Of a DNA stretch of 64,000 nucleotides, positions 33,197 to 42,018 are shown piece by piece. The DNA lies in assembly GCF_013408175.1 (NCBI RefSeq), contig NZ_JACBYW010000001.1, positions 1,240,001 to 1,304,000 of the forward strand, in the 5' to 3' direction. The stretch's first letter is position 1; every line of letters begins with the position of its first letter. Position numbers and translations under genes: made by a program. The notes beneath the pieces are model-generated. The model was not told the DNA's origin, ran no database searches, and was given only the letters and a program-made list of their open reading frames with translations. The stretch is from Actinopolyspora biskrensis (GTDB lineage: Bacteria > Actinomycetota > Actinomycetes > Mycobacteriales > Pseudonocardiaceae).

Positions 33197-34296
33197 CCGG
33201 TCACCGGCGATTACGCGAGTTGCTCGCCGACGGCCGAGTCTCCAAGGACCCGCGGCAGCACTGGCCCAGTTGGATCAACGGGGACATTCCGGAGGACTGG
33301 GCGCTGGCCAGTTGGGTCTCGGTGCGCAACATGTTCACCGCCCATGGTGAGCGGCACCGCAGGTTGCGCTCGCTGATCTCGGCCGCGTTCACCCCGCGCC
33401 GGGTGGCCGGTCTGTATCCCGACATAGCCGAGATCACCAACGAACTGCTCGACGAACTGGGGTCCACGCCGGAGGGGAGCAGCGTGGACCTGCGGGAGCA
33501 CTTCGCCTATCCGCTTCCCATCTCCGTGATCTGCCGCCTTTTCGGGGTGCCCGCCGAGGCCCGCCCGGGACTGCGGCGCGTCGTCGACGGCGTTTTCGAC
33601 ACCTCCGCCACCGCGGAACAGGTGCGGGCCACCCAGCGGGAGCTGTACGAGCTGCTCGGTGAGCTGGTGTCGAGCAAGCGTGCGGATCCGGGCGACGATC
33701 TGACCAGCGTGCTGCTGAGCGCCAGGGACGAGCAGGACGGCAAGCTGGACGAGCAGGAACTGGTGGACACGTTGATCCTGCTCATCGGAGCCGGGCACGA
33801 AACCACGGTGAATCTGCTCGATCACGCCGTGGCGGCCGTGCTCACCCACCGGGACCAGCTGGCGCTCGTGCGCGAGGGAACGTGCTCGTGGGGTCAGGTG
33901 GTCACCGAGTCGCTGCGTTGGCAGGCCCCGCTGGCCAACGTTCCGCTCCGCTACGCCACCACGGACATCGAGCTCGAGGACGGGGTCGTCATCCGCGCGG
34001 GGGAGCCGATCCTGGCCGGCTACGCGGGCGCCTGTCGTGACCCGCGAAGATACGAACGCCCCGATTCGTTCGACATCACCCGCACCGACAACGGCGATCA
34101 TCTGGCCTTCGGGCACGGTGCGCACTACTGCCTCGGGGCGCCGCTGGCGCGTTTGGAAGCCGAAACGGCACTGCCCGCGCTGTTCGAGCGCTTCCCGGAC
34201 ATGCGGCTCGCCGTCTCCGCCGAGGAGCTCGTCGCCGGAAGCGGATTCATCGCGAACGGGCACAGCAGCCTGCCGGTGTTGCTGCGGGGCCGCTGA
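33064..34296 (+). CDS. Second conservon P450 (CYP154-like)
   Basis: This 410-residue P450 is complete: [17 protein letters not shown] at the N-terminus, [14 protein letters not shown] helix [17 protein letters not shown]-helix E282-S-L-R285 and heme loop [14 protein letters not shown] with Cys356. It has the canonical ExxR that the first P450 lacks, so it is the likelier monooxygenase. GTG 33064 is chosen because the family starts shortly before [12 protein letters not shown] 33091 is the alternative. A terminator hairpin follows. Confidence 0.92.
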   Translation: MEHSSCPYTMDPTGHDVHAEAEFLRREGPATRVELPGGVVAWAVTGHRRLRELLADGRVSKDPRQHWPSWINGDIPEDWALASWVSVRNMFTAHGERHRRLRSLISAAFTPRRVAGLYPDIAEITNELLDELGSTPEGSSVDLREHFAYPLPISVICRLFGVPAEARPGLRRVVDGVFDTSATAEQVRATQRELYELLGELVSSKRADPGDDLTSVLLSARDEQDGKLDEQELVDTLILLIGAGHETTVNLLDHAVAAVLTHRDQLALVREGTCSWGQVVTESLRWQAPLANVPLRYATTDIELEDGVVIRAGEPILAGYAGACRDPRRYERPDSFDITRTDNGDHLAFGHGAHYCLGAPLARLEAETALPALFERFPDMRLAVSAEELVAGSGFIANGHSSLPVLLRGR

Positions 34297-34306
34297 CGCG
34301 GCGTTT

Positions 34307-34349
34307 CCCACGGCCCCGGCGGGTGCTACCCACGCACCGGGGCCGTGGG
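34307..34349 (+). terminator. Terminator of the conservon
   Basis: A perfect 13-bp stem (34307-34319 with 34337-34349, arm CCCACGGCCCCGG) with a 17-nt loop begins 11 bases after the second P450 stop codon. Confidence 0.8.
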
Positions 34350-34457
34350 ATCGGTCGTGGTCGGTGGAACCAGGCGGAGATGAACGAGAACCTTTCGCGT
34401 CGTTACTGAACGCGGATTAATATCCGGCGGAGCGCATCGACAGTGATGGGAGTTTCC

Positions 34458-35552
34458 ATGCCCGTACCCGCCGGCCGTGCGATCGCCTCCGAGGTGACCG
34501 GATTCGGCCGGGAGCGTCCCGGTCCGATGGCATCCGTCGAGATCGCGCGCAAGATCGCGGAGAACCTTCGGGACGGGGTCACCGGTTCGAAAGCCCAGGC
34601 CGCGGTGCGCGGACTTCGCAGGTTGCTCGGAGCCGAGGCGGTGGCCCTGGCCGATCTGTCCGGAACTCTGGAACGGGCCGGGCGACCGGACGACGTGGAC
34701 GGCGCCGCGGTCCTGGTCGGTGAGGTGCTGCGTACCGAGTCCCGCCGTGGTCGCCCTCCGCTGGTAGCGCTCCCCCTGCGGTCGCAGGACGAACTCGTCG
34801 GGGTGCTGCTGGTGCGCGGCCGGGTACGGATGTCGGAGGTGCGCCAGGCGGCGAGCTGGGTCGAGGACTCCCTGGAACGCGCCCGTCTGGAGTCCTCGGC
34901 GGAACAGGCGGCGCGTTCCGAGCTGCGCGCCCTCCGCGCGGAGATCTCGCCGCATTTCGTGTACAACGCGCTGACCGTGATCGGATCGCTGGTCCGCTCC
35001 GACCCGGACCGCTCGCACGAGCTCATGCTCGACTTCGCCGAGTTCATCCGCTACGGACTGGCACGCGACCGGGAGTACACCACCGTCTCCGACGAGTTCC
35101 ACGCGGTGGAGACGTACTTGGCCCTGCAACGTGCGGTGCTGGGGGACCGGCTGCGCGTGCGGATACGGGTCGCCCCCGACGTGCTGGCGGTGCCCCTGCC
35201 GTACCTGGTGCTGCAGCCCTTGGTCGAGAACGCGGTGCGGCACGGTGTCGAGCCGGGTGGCGGGGACGAAGCGCGGCGCACCGGTCTCGTGCAGGTCTCC
35301 GGCGAGGCCTCCTCCGAGGGGGACCTGGTGATCAGCGTGGAGGACGACGGAGCGGGGATGGATCCGGCCAGGGCCGAGGAGATCCTGGCCGGCCGGGGTG
35401 CGGGCGACAGCGTCGGTTTGAGCAATGTGGACAGAAGGCTGCGTGCGGTGTACGGCTCCTGGTACGGCTTGGTCGTCGAGACGGCGCGGGATGCCGGTAC
35501 GCGGGTGGTCGTCCGGATCCCCATGTTCCAGCCGGGGGTGGTGCCGCGATGA
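34458..35552 (+). CDS. LytS-type sensor histidine kinase, soluble
   Basis: This 364-residue kinase has an N-terminal GAF-like region (about 45-135), then the His_kinase box ISPHFVYNALTVIGSLVRS with the phospho-acceptor His, and the ATPase domain with QPLVENAVRHG (N box), EDDGAGMD (G1) and GLSNVDRRL (G2). It has no membrane segment, unlike classical LytS, so the signal is cytosolic. ATG 34458 is chosen for GATGGGAG 4-5 bases upstream. It overlaps the response regulator by 4 bases and heads a four-gene coupled operon with a symporter. Confidence 0.9.
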   Translation: MPVPAGRAIASEVTGFGRERPGPMASVEIARKIAENLRDGVTGSKAQAAVRGLRRLLGAEAVALADLSGTLERAGRPDDVDGAAVLVGEVLRTESRRGRPPLVALPLRSQDELVGVLLVRGRVRMSEVRQAASWVEDSLERARLESSAEQAARSELRALRAEISPHFVYNALTVIGSLVRSDPDRSHELMLDFAEFIRYGLARDREYTTVSDEFHAVETYLALQRAVLGDRLRVRIRVAPDVLAVPLPYLVLQPLVENAVRHGVEPGGGDEARRTGLVQVSGEASSEGDLVISVEDDGAGMDPARAEEILAGRGAGDSVGLSNVDRRLRAVYGSWYGLVVETARDAGTRVVVRIPMFQPGVVPR

Positions 35553-36340
35553 CCAGGAGCCTGCGGGTGCTCGCGGTGGAAGACGTGCGGCCCGCTCTCG
35601 ACGAGCTGTGCCGACTGCTGGACGACGCGCCCGAGGTGGACGAGGTGGTCGGGGTGGAAGCGGCTCAGGAAGCCCTGGAGCTGCTCCGGAGCGAACGTTT
35701 CGACGCCGTCTTCCTCGACATCTCGATGCCGGGGCTGGGCGGCATCGAGCTCGGCTCGTCGCTGGCCGGACTCGACGCGCCTCCGGTGGTGGTTTTCGTG
35801 ACGGCCTACGACGGTTACGCCGTCACCGCCTACGACATCGGAGCGGTCGACTACCTGCTCAAGCCGGTGCGTGCGGAGCGCCTCGCAGCGGCCCTGGTCA
35901 AGGTGACCAAGATGGTCGTGGCCAGCACTCTTTCCGCGAACGCGGAGAACGTGGGGCCATCGCCCGAGGCGATGGCCGTCGTGCCGGTGGAAGCGGCCGG
36001 GCGGACCAGGTACGTACGGCGCAGCGAGGTGCGGTTCGTCTCGGCCGACGGCGATTACGTGCGGCTGCACACCCCCTCCGGCGCCCACGTGGTCCGAATG
36101 CCCATCTCCCGCCTGGAGGAGCACTGGCAGGGACACGGTTTCGTGCGGGTGCACCGCAGCTTCCTCGTGGCGCTGCACGCGGTGCGTGAGCTGCGCAGCG
36201 ACTCGACGGGGGGCCTCGTCGCGCACACCGAGCTCGGTGACGTTCCGGTCAGCAGACGACACGCGCGTGAACTGCGCGAGTCGTTGCTGCGGTACGCGCG
36301 GAGCGCGGAGTCGGAACAGGCGGTGCGGGGGAGCCGATGA
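35549..36340 (+). CDS. LytTR-family response regulator
   Basis: This 263-residue regulator has a receiver domain (1-125) with the acidic pair VEDVRP, phospho-acceptor in FLDISMPG, and KP in LLKPVRAE, followed by a LytTR DNA-binding domain (about 150-250) with FVSADGDYVRLHT and GFVRVHRSFLVAL. It acts with the preceding kinase and probably controls the following transporter genes, as in acetate/pyruvate-responsive LytTR systems. ATGA overlaps at both ends. Confidence 0.92.
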   Translation: MTRSLRVLAVEDVRPALDELCRLLDDAPEVDEVVGVEAAQEALELLRSERFDAVFLDISMPGLGGIELGSSLAGLDAPPVVVFVTAYDGYAVTAYDIGAVDYLLKPVRAERLAAALVKVTKMVVASTLSANAENVGPSPEAMAVVPVEAAGRTRYVRRSEVRFVSADGDYVRLHTPSGAHVVRMPISRLEEHWQGHGFVRVHRSFLVALHAVRELRSDSTGGLVAHTELGDVPVSRRHARELRESLLRYARSAESEQAVRGSR

Positions 36341-36687
36341 GCGGCACCAAGCGAACCGTCGTGATGAGCCCGCAGACACGACTGGCCCGCCACCGGGGCG
36401 GACCGCGCAGACCGCGCCGGATGCCGCGACTGGAGACCGCCGAGCTGGAACGGGCCCGTGCGCTGCGTCGTGCTCAGCTCACGCGCGGGCTGCCCACGCT
36501 GGGGGCGCTGTTCGCGCTCGTTTTCGGGATGCCGCTCGCGTTGAGCGAGCTGCCCGTGCTGGACGAGATCCGCGTGGCGGGGGTTCCGCTGTCCTGGTTG
36601 GTGCTGGTGCTCGTTCCCTTCCCCACGATGAGTCTGCTGGCGCTGCGGCAGCTGAGACGGGCGGAGACGCTGGAGAGGAGCCGATGA
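36337..36687 (+). CDS. Small membrane protein (DUF485-like partner of symporter)
   Basis: This 116-residue protein has a basic N-terminus and two membrane helices (about 49-70 and 82-103: TRGLPTLGALFALVFGMPLA and PLSWLVLVLVPFPTMSLLAL). Size, position and overlaps match the small subunit that precedes cation/acetate symporters. It probably assists the transporter. Overlaps the regulator and the symporter by 4 bases each. Confidence 0.75.
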   Translation: MSGTKRTVVMSPQTRLARHRGGPRRPRRMPRLETAELERARALRRAQLTRGLPTLGALFALVFGMPLALSELPVLDEIRVAGVPLSWLVLVLVPFPTMSLLALRQLRRAETLERSR

Positions 36688-38378
36688 CGGCGTTTCTCGC
36701 TGTTACCCCCGTCGTGTTGCTGACCCTGTTCATCGGACTGCGCGGGGTGGCCACGATGCGCACCACCTCCGACTTCCTCGTGGCCTCGCGCGGAATATCA
36801 CCGCTGGTGAACTCGGCCGCGGTTTCCGGGGAGTACCTTTCCGCGGCTTCGTTCCTCGGGGTCGCCGGGATGATGGTCAAGGACGGCGTCGGGGCTCTGT
36901 GGTACCCGGTGGGCTTCACCGCCGGGTACGTGGCGATGCTGGTGCTGGTGGCCGCTCCGCTGCGTCGCTCGGGGGCGCTGACGGTTCCCGACTTCGCCGA
37001 GGCGAGGTTGGGCTCGCCCGCGCTGCGCAGGTTGACGGCGGTCGTGGTGCTGATCATCGCGGTGCTGTACCTGATTCCCCAGTTCCGTACCGCGGGACTG
37101 GTGCTCAGCGTGGTCGGCGGCACCCGATACTGGGTGGGTGTGGTGATCGCGGGCGGTGTGATCAGCATCGCCCTCGCCCTGGGAGGTATGCGCGCCGCCA
37201 CCTATGTGCAGGCCTTCCAGTTCTGCCTGAAGCTGGTCCTGTTCGCCGTTCCCGCCGTCTGGCTGCTCGTGGGCGCCGGAGCGCAGGTACGGGAGGAGGC
37301 GGTGCACCCCGTGGAGTTCACCCACTTCGAGGAGCGGACTCGGGTGGACTTCCGAACAGGGGTGACGCTGCGGATCGAGGAACCGGTCCGGGTGCGGGCG
37401 CGGGACGGCCGCGCGGAGCTGCTGCGTCCCGGAGAGCACCGCGTGGAGGAGGGGCGGAGTCTGGCCTTTCCCGCGGGGGCCGCGGTCCCCGGGGTGGTCG
37501 GTGTCCTCCCTCCGGGAGGGGAGCGGTGGCAGCGTCCGTTGCTGGACGTCGACGACGCGGGGCATCCGCTGTTCGGGACCTGGGCGGTGCTGATCGCGAC
37601 CGTGTTCGGAACGATGGGGCTTCCCCACGTGCTGGTCCGCTTCCACACCAATCCGGACGGCAGGACGGCGCGTCGGACTGCGGCGCTGACGGTGGGACTG
37701 CTGAGCCTGTTCTACCTGTTCCCCGGCGTATACGGGGCGCTGGGAAAGGTGCTGCTGCCCGAGCTGTACCTGTCCGGCACCACGGACACCGTGGTTGTCG
37801 AGCTTCCGGGGCGAGTGGACGGCGGCTGGGTCGGCTCGCTGTTCACCGTGTTGCTGACCTCGGGGGCGTTCGCGGCTTTCCTGGCCACCTCGCTGGGGTT
37901 GTTGCTCGTGGTTTCGGGAGCCATTTCGCACGATCTCGTGGCGGGTGGGCTGAACAGGTTGCGGGGGACCGCGCTGCTCGCCGCGGCGGCGGTCATCCTC
38001 CTTTCCGTGCCCGCGGTGTTCCTGGACGCGAACATTCTGGTCACGTGGGCGTTCACGGTCGCGGCCGCGACCTTCTGCCCGCTGCTGGTGCTGGGGATCT
38101 GGTGGCCTCGCCTCACCGTCGAAGGGGCCGTGAGCGGTGTCCTGGTGGGGCTGGTCGGTTCCTCGGCGGGGATCGCGGTCACCCTGTTCGGGCCGCCGTT
38201 GGACGGTTGGCCCGCCGTGTTGACGGCTCAACCGGCTCCGTGGTCGGTGCCGTTGGCCTTCGGCACGATGCTGCTGGTCTCGCTGCGCACCCGTGTTCCG
38301 TCGTGGGCGAGCACCGAGATGCTGCGGTTGCATCTGGACGAGGATCCGGTTTCGCGGCGGGTGACGGATCGCCGATGA
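36684..38378 (+). CDS. Sodium/solute symporter (SSS family, acetate-permease-like)
   Basis: This 564-residue transporter has 13 predicted membrane helices and the SSS features GEYLSAASFLGVAGMMVKDG and GLPHVLVRFHTN, as in ActP/MctC monocarboxylate permeases. A hydrophilic insert of about 95 residues (VREEAVHPVEFTHFEERTRV to about GGERWQRPLLDVDDAGHP) sits between two helices, which is unusual and may be a sensor or lid. It should import acetate, pyruvate or a related acid with Na+. Control by the upstream LytS/LytTR pair is likely. Confidence 0.9.
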   Translation: MTAFLAVTPVVLLTLFIGLRGVATMRTTSDFLVASRGISPLVNSAAVSGEYLSAASFLGVAGMMVKDGVGALWYPVGFTAGYVAMLVLVAAPLRRSGALTVPDFAEARLGSPALRRLTAVVVLIIAVLYLIPQFRTAGLVLSVVGGTRYWVGVVIAGGVISIALALGGMRAATYVQAFQFCLKLVLFAVPAVWLLVGAGAQVREEAVHPVEFTHFEERTRVDFRTGVTLRIEEPVRVRARDGRAELLRPGEHRVEEGRSLAFPAGAAVPGVVGVLPPGGERWQRPLLDVDDAGHPLFGTWAVLIATVFGTMGLPHVLVRFHTNPDGRTARRTAALTVGLLSLFYLFPGVYGALGKVLLPELYLSGTTDTVVVELPGRVDGGWVGSLFTVLLTSGAFAAFLATSLGLLLVVSGAISHDLVAGGLNRLRGTALLAAAAVILLSVPAVFLDANILVTWAFTVAAATFCPLLVLGIWWPRLTVEGAVSGVLVGLVGSSAGIAVTLFGPPLDGWPAVLTAQPAPWSVPLAFGTMLLVSLRTRVPSWASTEMLRLHLDEDPVSRRVTDRR

Positions 38379-38419
38379 CACCGGAGACCCCAGCGGGGGA
38401 GGTGCTCGCTTCTCCGGCG

Positions 38420-38451
38420 CGGTGGAGCCGTTTTCGCGGGCGGCTCCACCG
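38420..38451. terminator. Bidirectional terminator, symporter / dioxygenase
   Basis: A perfect 11-bp stem (38420-38430 with 38441-38451, arm CGGTGGAGCCG) with a 10-nt loop lies between the convergent stop codons. Confidence 0.75.
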
Positions 38452-38465
38452 TGTACACCGGTGTT

Positions 38466-39344
38466 TCACCGTGCGGTGGGCTCCGGCAATCCCTCGGGCG
38501 GGGGTGTGGCAGCGGGGTCGATGCCGAGCACCACGGTGGCCCGCACGGTCTCCCGCGGGTACCACGGTGGTGTCCTGCCCAGGTCGAGCTGGGTCATCGG
38601 TCCCTCCTCACCCGTGGTGTAGAGCAGATCCTGCTCGTTGGTGGTCCGGGGGACCGTGTTGTCCGAGTAGGGATGTGTTCGGGCGAGCCGCTCGTTGAAC
38701 TCGGCGGGGAAGTACAGCTGCCCCGTGTGCGAGGTGTGCCCGCCTTCCCAGGTTCCGTCCTCGCGGTGTCCCCCGGTGATCGTCTTCACGTGGATGTGGA
38801 CGGTCCTGCCGCGGTACCAGCCGGGAACGACGCTGCGGAAGTTGGCGACTCCACGGTGGTCGGTGAGCTGGACGCCGCGGAGCCAGGTCGTGTCGTCGGT
38901 GGGTTCGGCGTGTCCGTTCTCGTCCAGCGGAGGCAGCTCTCCGTTGTCGTACTCGGTGTAGGAGGAGTACACCCCGGAGGCGTCGCAGTGCCAGATGTCG
39001 ACGGCGATGTCCTTCAACGGGGCACAGCTCGAAGCGTCCACCACGACGATGTCGAGCAGCAGTCCGATCCCCCGCCGGTCCTCGGTGATGTCGCGGCGCA
39101 GGATGCGGTAGTCCAGGTAGTAGGGACCTTCCATCTGTTCCGGGGCGAGCACGCAGGAGGGGTCGAGCCCCGCTGACTCACTTCGGTCCGCTGCCGCCAC
39201 GGCGGGGGTGCCGAACCCCGCTACGGCGGTCCCGAGTCCGAGTCCCCCGAAAGCGGCCAACACGCCGCGTCGTGTGGCGCCGGGCCGCTCCGGCCGGCTG
39301 TTCGGGTCCGGTGTGGTGTTTTCCGCGGGCTGGTGTGCGCTCAT
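38466..39344 (-). CDS. Tat-exported intradiol ring-cleavage dioxygenase
   Basis: This 292-residue protein has a twin-arginine signal (ATRRGVLAAFGGLGLGTAVA, residues about 25-45) and a dioxygenase domain. The Fe(III) ligands of the family fit Tyr in EGPYYLDYR and Tyr/His in PGWYRGRTVHIHVK. Members of this exported type cleave catechols or protocatechuate-like rings between the hydroxyls, perhaps from lignin or plant phenolics. ATG at 39344 is the only start that leaves a normal Tat signal. It is convergent with the symporter. Confidence 0.9.
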   Translation of the reverse strand: MSAHQPAENTTPDPNSRPERPGATRRGVLAAFGGLGLGTAVAGFGTPAVAAADRSESAGLDPSCVLAPEQMEGPYYLDYRILRRDITEDRRGIGLLLDIVVVDASSCAPLKDIAVDIWHCDASGVYSSYTEYDNGELPPLDENGHAEPTDDTTWLRGVQLTDHRGVANFRSVVPGWYRGRTVHIHVKTITGGHREDGTWEGGHTSHTGQLYFPAEFNERLARTHPYSDNTVPRTTNEQDLLYTTGEEGPMTQLDLGRTPPWYPRETVRATVVLGIDPAATPPPEGLPEPTAR

Positions 39345-39527
39345 GTGAGCGAAGTTAGGTGGACGAGCGGGGCGGGGTACATGCCCGGCGGACCACAATT
39401 TCGCGAAACCGCTGCTCCGGCAGCCACGGGAACCGGCGGGAGGTGCTCGTTCCGGCGGTGCCCGCGCCGGGCTCCCGAGTTCCAGGCAGGAGTCCAGCGG
39501 GTGGGAGGTTCCCGGCGCAGGCGGTGC

Positions 39528-40487
39528 TCAGGCCGGGTGGAACCAGGTGAGGACCCGTCGTTGCGCACGTCCGCCGGAGCGGCCACGAACGGCGTCGGCG
39601 AGCAGGGACAGCGGGGTTCCGGAGGCTCGTCCCGGTCTCAGCGGGGCGAAGTAGCGCTCGACCAGCCTGATCCAGAGTTCTTTGCTCGGGGTGAAGTGCA
39701 GATGCAGTCGGGTGTGCTGTTCCTGCCACCGGCGGATCGCCTCGATCTTGCGTGTTCCGTGACCGTGACAGATCAGATGAATGTCGTGCGGCCCGAAAGC
39801 GCGGTGCTCGAGACTGCGCAGGAAGCCGATGAGGTCTCCCGAACTGTCCGAACCGCTGCGGCGGGACAGCTGTGTCGCCAACTCGGCGCGCAGGGCGGAT
39901 TCCTCGTTTCCCGGGACCGGGGAGAACACTCTGCCCGCCCCGTTCTCGGGGTCGTCGCTCTCGTCGACCGCCACGGCCATGATCGATTCGGGTGGGGAGA
40001 CGTACAACGCGCCCCACTGGTCGCGTTCCCGGCCCTCGCTCGAGTCCGCGGTCGTCCTGTCGATCGTGATCCCCATCCTGTGCAGGACCCGCATCACCGA
40101 GGAGGGCGAGACCCCCGCTCTGTCCGCCAGCGAACGCTTGGTCCAGCGGGAACCGTTGGGTGGGCGTTCGGTCAGCACGGCCTCCAGCACTGCCTGCACC
40201 CGATCGTCGGAGAGCGTGCGCGGGGCGCCCGACCGCGGAAGGTCCCTGAGCGCCGTGAGGCGGCCCTGCCGGAAACGCGTTCGCCACTTGCCGACCGACT
40301 GGGGGGACACGCCGAGTTCACGGGCGACGGCGGCATTGGTCCGTCCGCGGGCGCAGGCCAGGATGATGCGGCAGCGCAACACCACCGCCTGCGATGTGGA
40401 GGGGAGCCGGATCCAGCGCATCAGCTCGTCCCGCTCCTGCTCCGAGATGGTGAGCGGTTCCTTCGAGCAGGATGAGTCCATGCCCAT
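39528..40487 (-). CDS. IS630-like transposase homologue with altered triad
   Basis: This 319-residue protein has an N-terminal double helix-turn-helix (GRTNAAVARELGVSPQSVGK; RSLADRAGVSPSSVMRVLHR) and an RNase-H fold domain (about 165-300) of the IS630/Tc1-mariner class. The first catalytic Asp (D175, VAVDES) and the last Glu (E277, LVERYF) are kept, but the middle Asp of the usual LDNYGTHK is His241 (LICHGHGTRK). No terminal inverted repeats or TA duplication are visible. It is thus a dead transposase or one adopted as a DNA-binding protein. ATG at 40487; ATG 40481 is an alternative. Confidence 0.85.
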   Translation of the reverse strand: MGMDSSCSKEPLTISEQERDELMRWIRLPSTSQAVVLRCRIILACARGRTNAAVARELGVSPQSVGKWRTRFRQGRLTALRDLPRSGAPRTLSDDRVQAVLEAVLTERPPNGSRWTKRSLADRAGVSPSSVMRVLHRMGITIDRTTADSSEGRERDQWGALYVSPPESIMAVAVDESDDPENGAGRVFSPVPGNEESALRAELATQLSRRSGSDSSGDLIGFLRSLEHRAFGPHDIHLICHGHGTRKIEAIRRWQEQHTRLHLHFTPSKELWIRLVERYFAPLRPGRASGTPLSLLADAVRGRSGGRAQRRVLTWFHPA

Positions 40488-40600
40488 ACTCTGACGCGAG
40501 CCACCCCGCTTTCCACAAGATCGAACGTCGTTTTCCGCCGTGCCTCCGGTGACGACCCCGTCCCGCCCACGCCGATGTGGACGGGACGGGCGACACGCGG

Positions 40601-41812
40601 TCAGGACCACAGGCGTTCGGTGGCCAGTTCGGCTCCCCGTTTCAGGGACTCGAGTTTCGCCCACGCGATCTGCGGGTGGAGCCGGCCACCGAGGCCGCAG
40701 TCGGTGGAGGCGACGACGTTCTCCCGCCCGACGCACTCCGCGAAGTTCGCGATCCGGTCGGCGACGAGTTCGGGGTGTTCGACCACATTGGTGGCGTGAC
40801 TGACCACTCCGGGAAGCAGCAGTTTGCCGTCCGGCAGCGTGACGTCGCGCCAGACCTTCCACTCGTGCTCGTGGCGGGCATTGCCCGCTTCGAAGGCGTA
40901 GGCCTGCACGTCGATGGACAGCAGGACGTCGACGAGATCCCGCATGGGCAGGTCGGTGATGTGGGGCCCGTGCCAACTACCCCAGCACAGGTGGAAGCGG
41001 ATGCGGTCCTTCGGAAGGTCCCGGATCGCGTAGTTCAGCGCCTCGACCCTGCTCATGGTGAACCGCTTGTACGCCTCCACGGACGGTTCCGGGTTGATCT
41101 GGTCCCAGTTCTCCGCGATGGCCGGATCGTCGAGCTGCAGGATCAGCCCCGCGTCGATGATGGCCTTGTACTCCTCGCGCATGGCATCGGCGCAGGCGTA
41201 GAGGAACTCCTCCTCGTCGTCGTAGTACTCGTTGCCGATGCGGGAGCAGCTGGCCGGTGCGATCGAGGTCATGAACCCCTCTTCGAGCCCGGCCGCGTCC
41301 AGCGCCTTCTTGAACCTGGCTATGTCCGCGTTGATCGCCTCGTGGCCCACGTACTTCAGCGGTCCCCGGCAGACGGGAAACGACGTCGGACCCTTGCTCG
41401 CGAACACTCCCGAAGTGGGGTCGGCGTAGGCGTCCGCGAAAAGAACCCGGTCGCGCCGGTTCGCGAAACTGTTCAGCGCGATGTCGCCGAATTTCGAGGT
41501 GCTGTGTTTGATGTCGAACAGCGAGATGTCCCTGAGTTCCAGTCCGCCGAGGCGTTGGAAGGAGTAGGACCACCAGGCGCCGTAGTCCACCTTCTGAGTC
41601 ATCGCCTTGCCGAATTCGCCGTCACCGACGAAGTCCAGCCCGATTCCGCGCTGCTTTTCGACCAGGTCGTTCGTCGCCCTTTCCACACCGGCACGGTAGT
41701 CGTCCTGTCCGACTTCTCCCGCTGCGTAATTCTGGTTGAGCTCGAGCAGTTCGTCGGGACGTGGGAGGCTGCCTACCTGGGTGGTCAGAATACGGTCGGT
41801 GCTCGAACGCAC
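40601..41812 (-). CDS. MetE-like cobalamin-independent methyltransferase
   Basis: This 403-residue TIM barrel matches the C-terminal catalytic domain of cobalamin-independent methionine synthase. Zinc ligands fit HLCWG (His/Cys) and STDCG (Cys). TQVGSLPRP at the N-terminus and ILQLDDPAIAENW are family features. It lacks the N-terminal folate domain of full MetE (about 750 aa), so it belongs to the short MetE-II/epoxyalkane-CoM-transferase-like group, which transfers methyl or alkyl groups to thiols; the donor is unknown. GTG 41812 is chosen for GAGGAA 5 bases upstream. Confidence 0.82.
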   Translation of the reverse strand: MRSSTDRILTTQVGSLPRPDELLELNQNYAAGEVGQDDYRAGVERATNDLVEKQRGIGLDFVGDGEFGKAMTQKVDYGAWWSYSFQRLGGLELRDISLFDIKHSTSKFGDIALNSFANRRDRVLFADAYADPTSGVFASKGPTSFPVCRGPLKYVGHEAINADIARFKKALDAAGLEEGFMTSIAPASCSRIGNEYYDDEEEFLYACADAMREEYKAIIDAGLILQLDDPAIAENWDQINPEPSVEAYKRFTMSRVEALNYAIRDLPKDRIRFHLCWGSWHGPHITDLPMRDLVDVLLSIDVQAYAFEAGNARHEHEWKVWRDVTLPDGKLLLPGVVSHATNVVEHPELVADRIANFAECVGRENVVASTDCGLGGRLHPQIAWAKLESLKRGAELATERLWS

Positions 41813-42018
41813 GATTCCTCGTCCTTTCCTCCGGCTGGCGTACGAAGGGCATGCTTGTCCCAAGTGCCGAAAATGGCAAACATCGCAGGTCAGTGTGGCG
41901 ATATCGCCGGGGACGCGCCGGTGCTGCCGTGCGGTGGTCTACGAGGAACTTCCGGTCCGGACCACAAGTGGAACTCGATGCGCGGGCGTGCTCCCCGGAG
42001 CGGTGCGATCCTCGGAGC

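Noticed and set aside
39528-40487. Active insertion sequence
   Set aside because: The middle catalytic Asp is His, and no terminal inverted repeats or target duplication were found.
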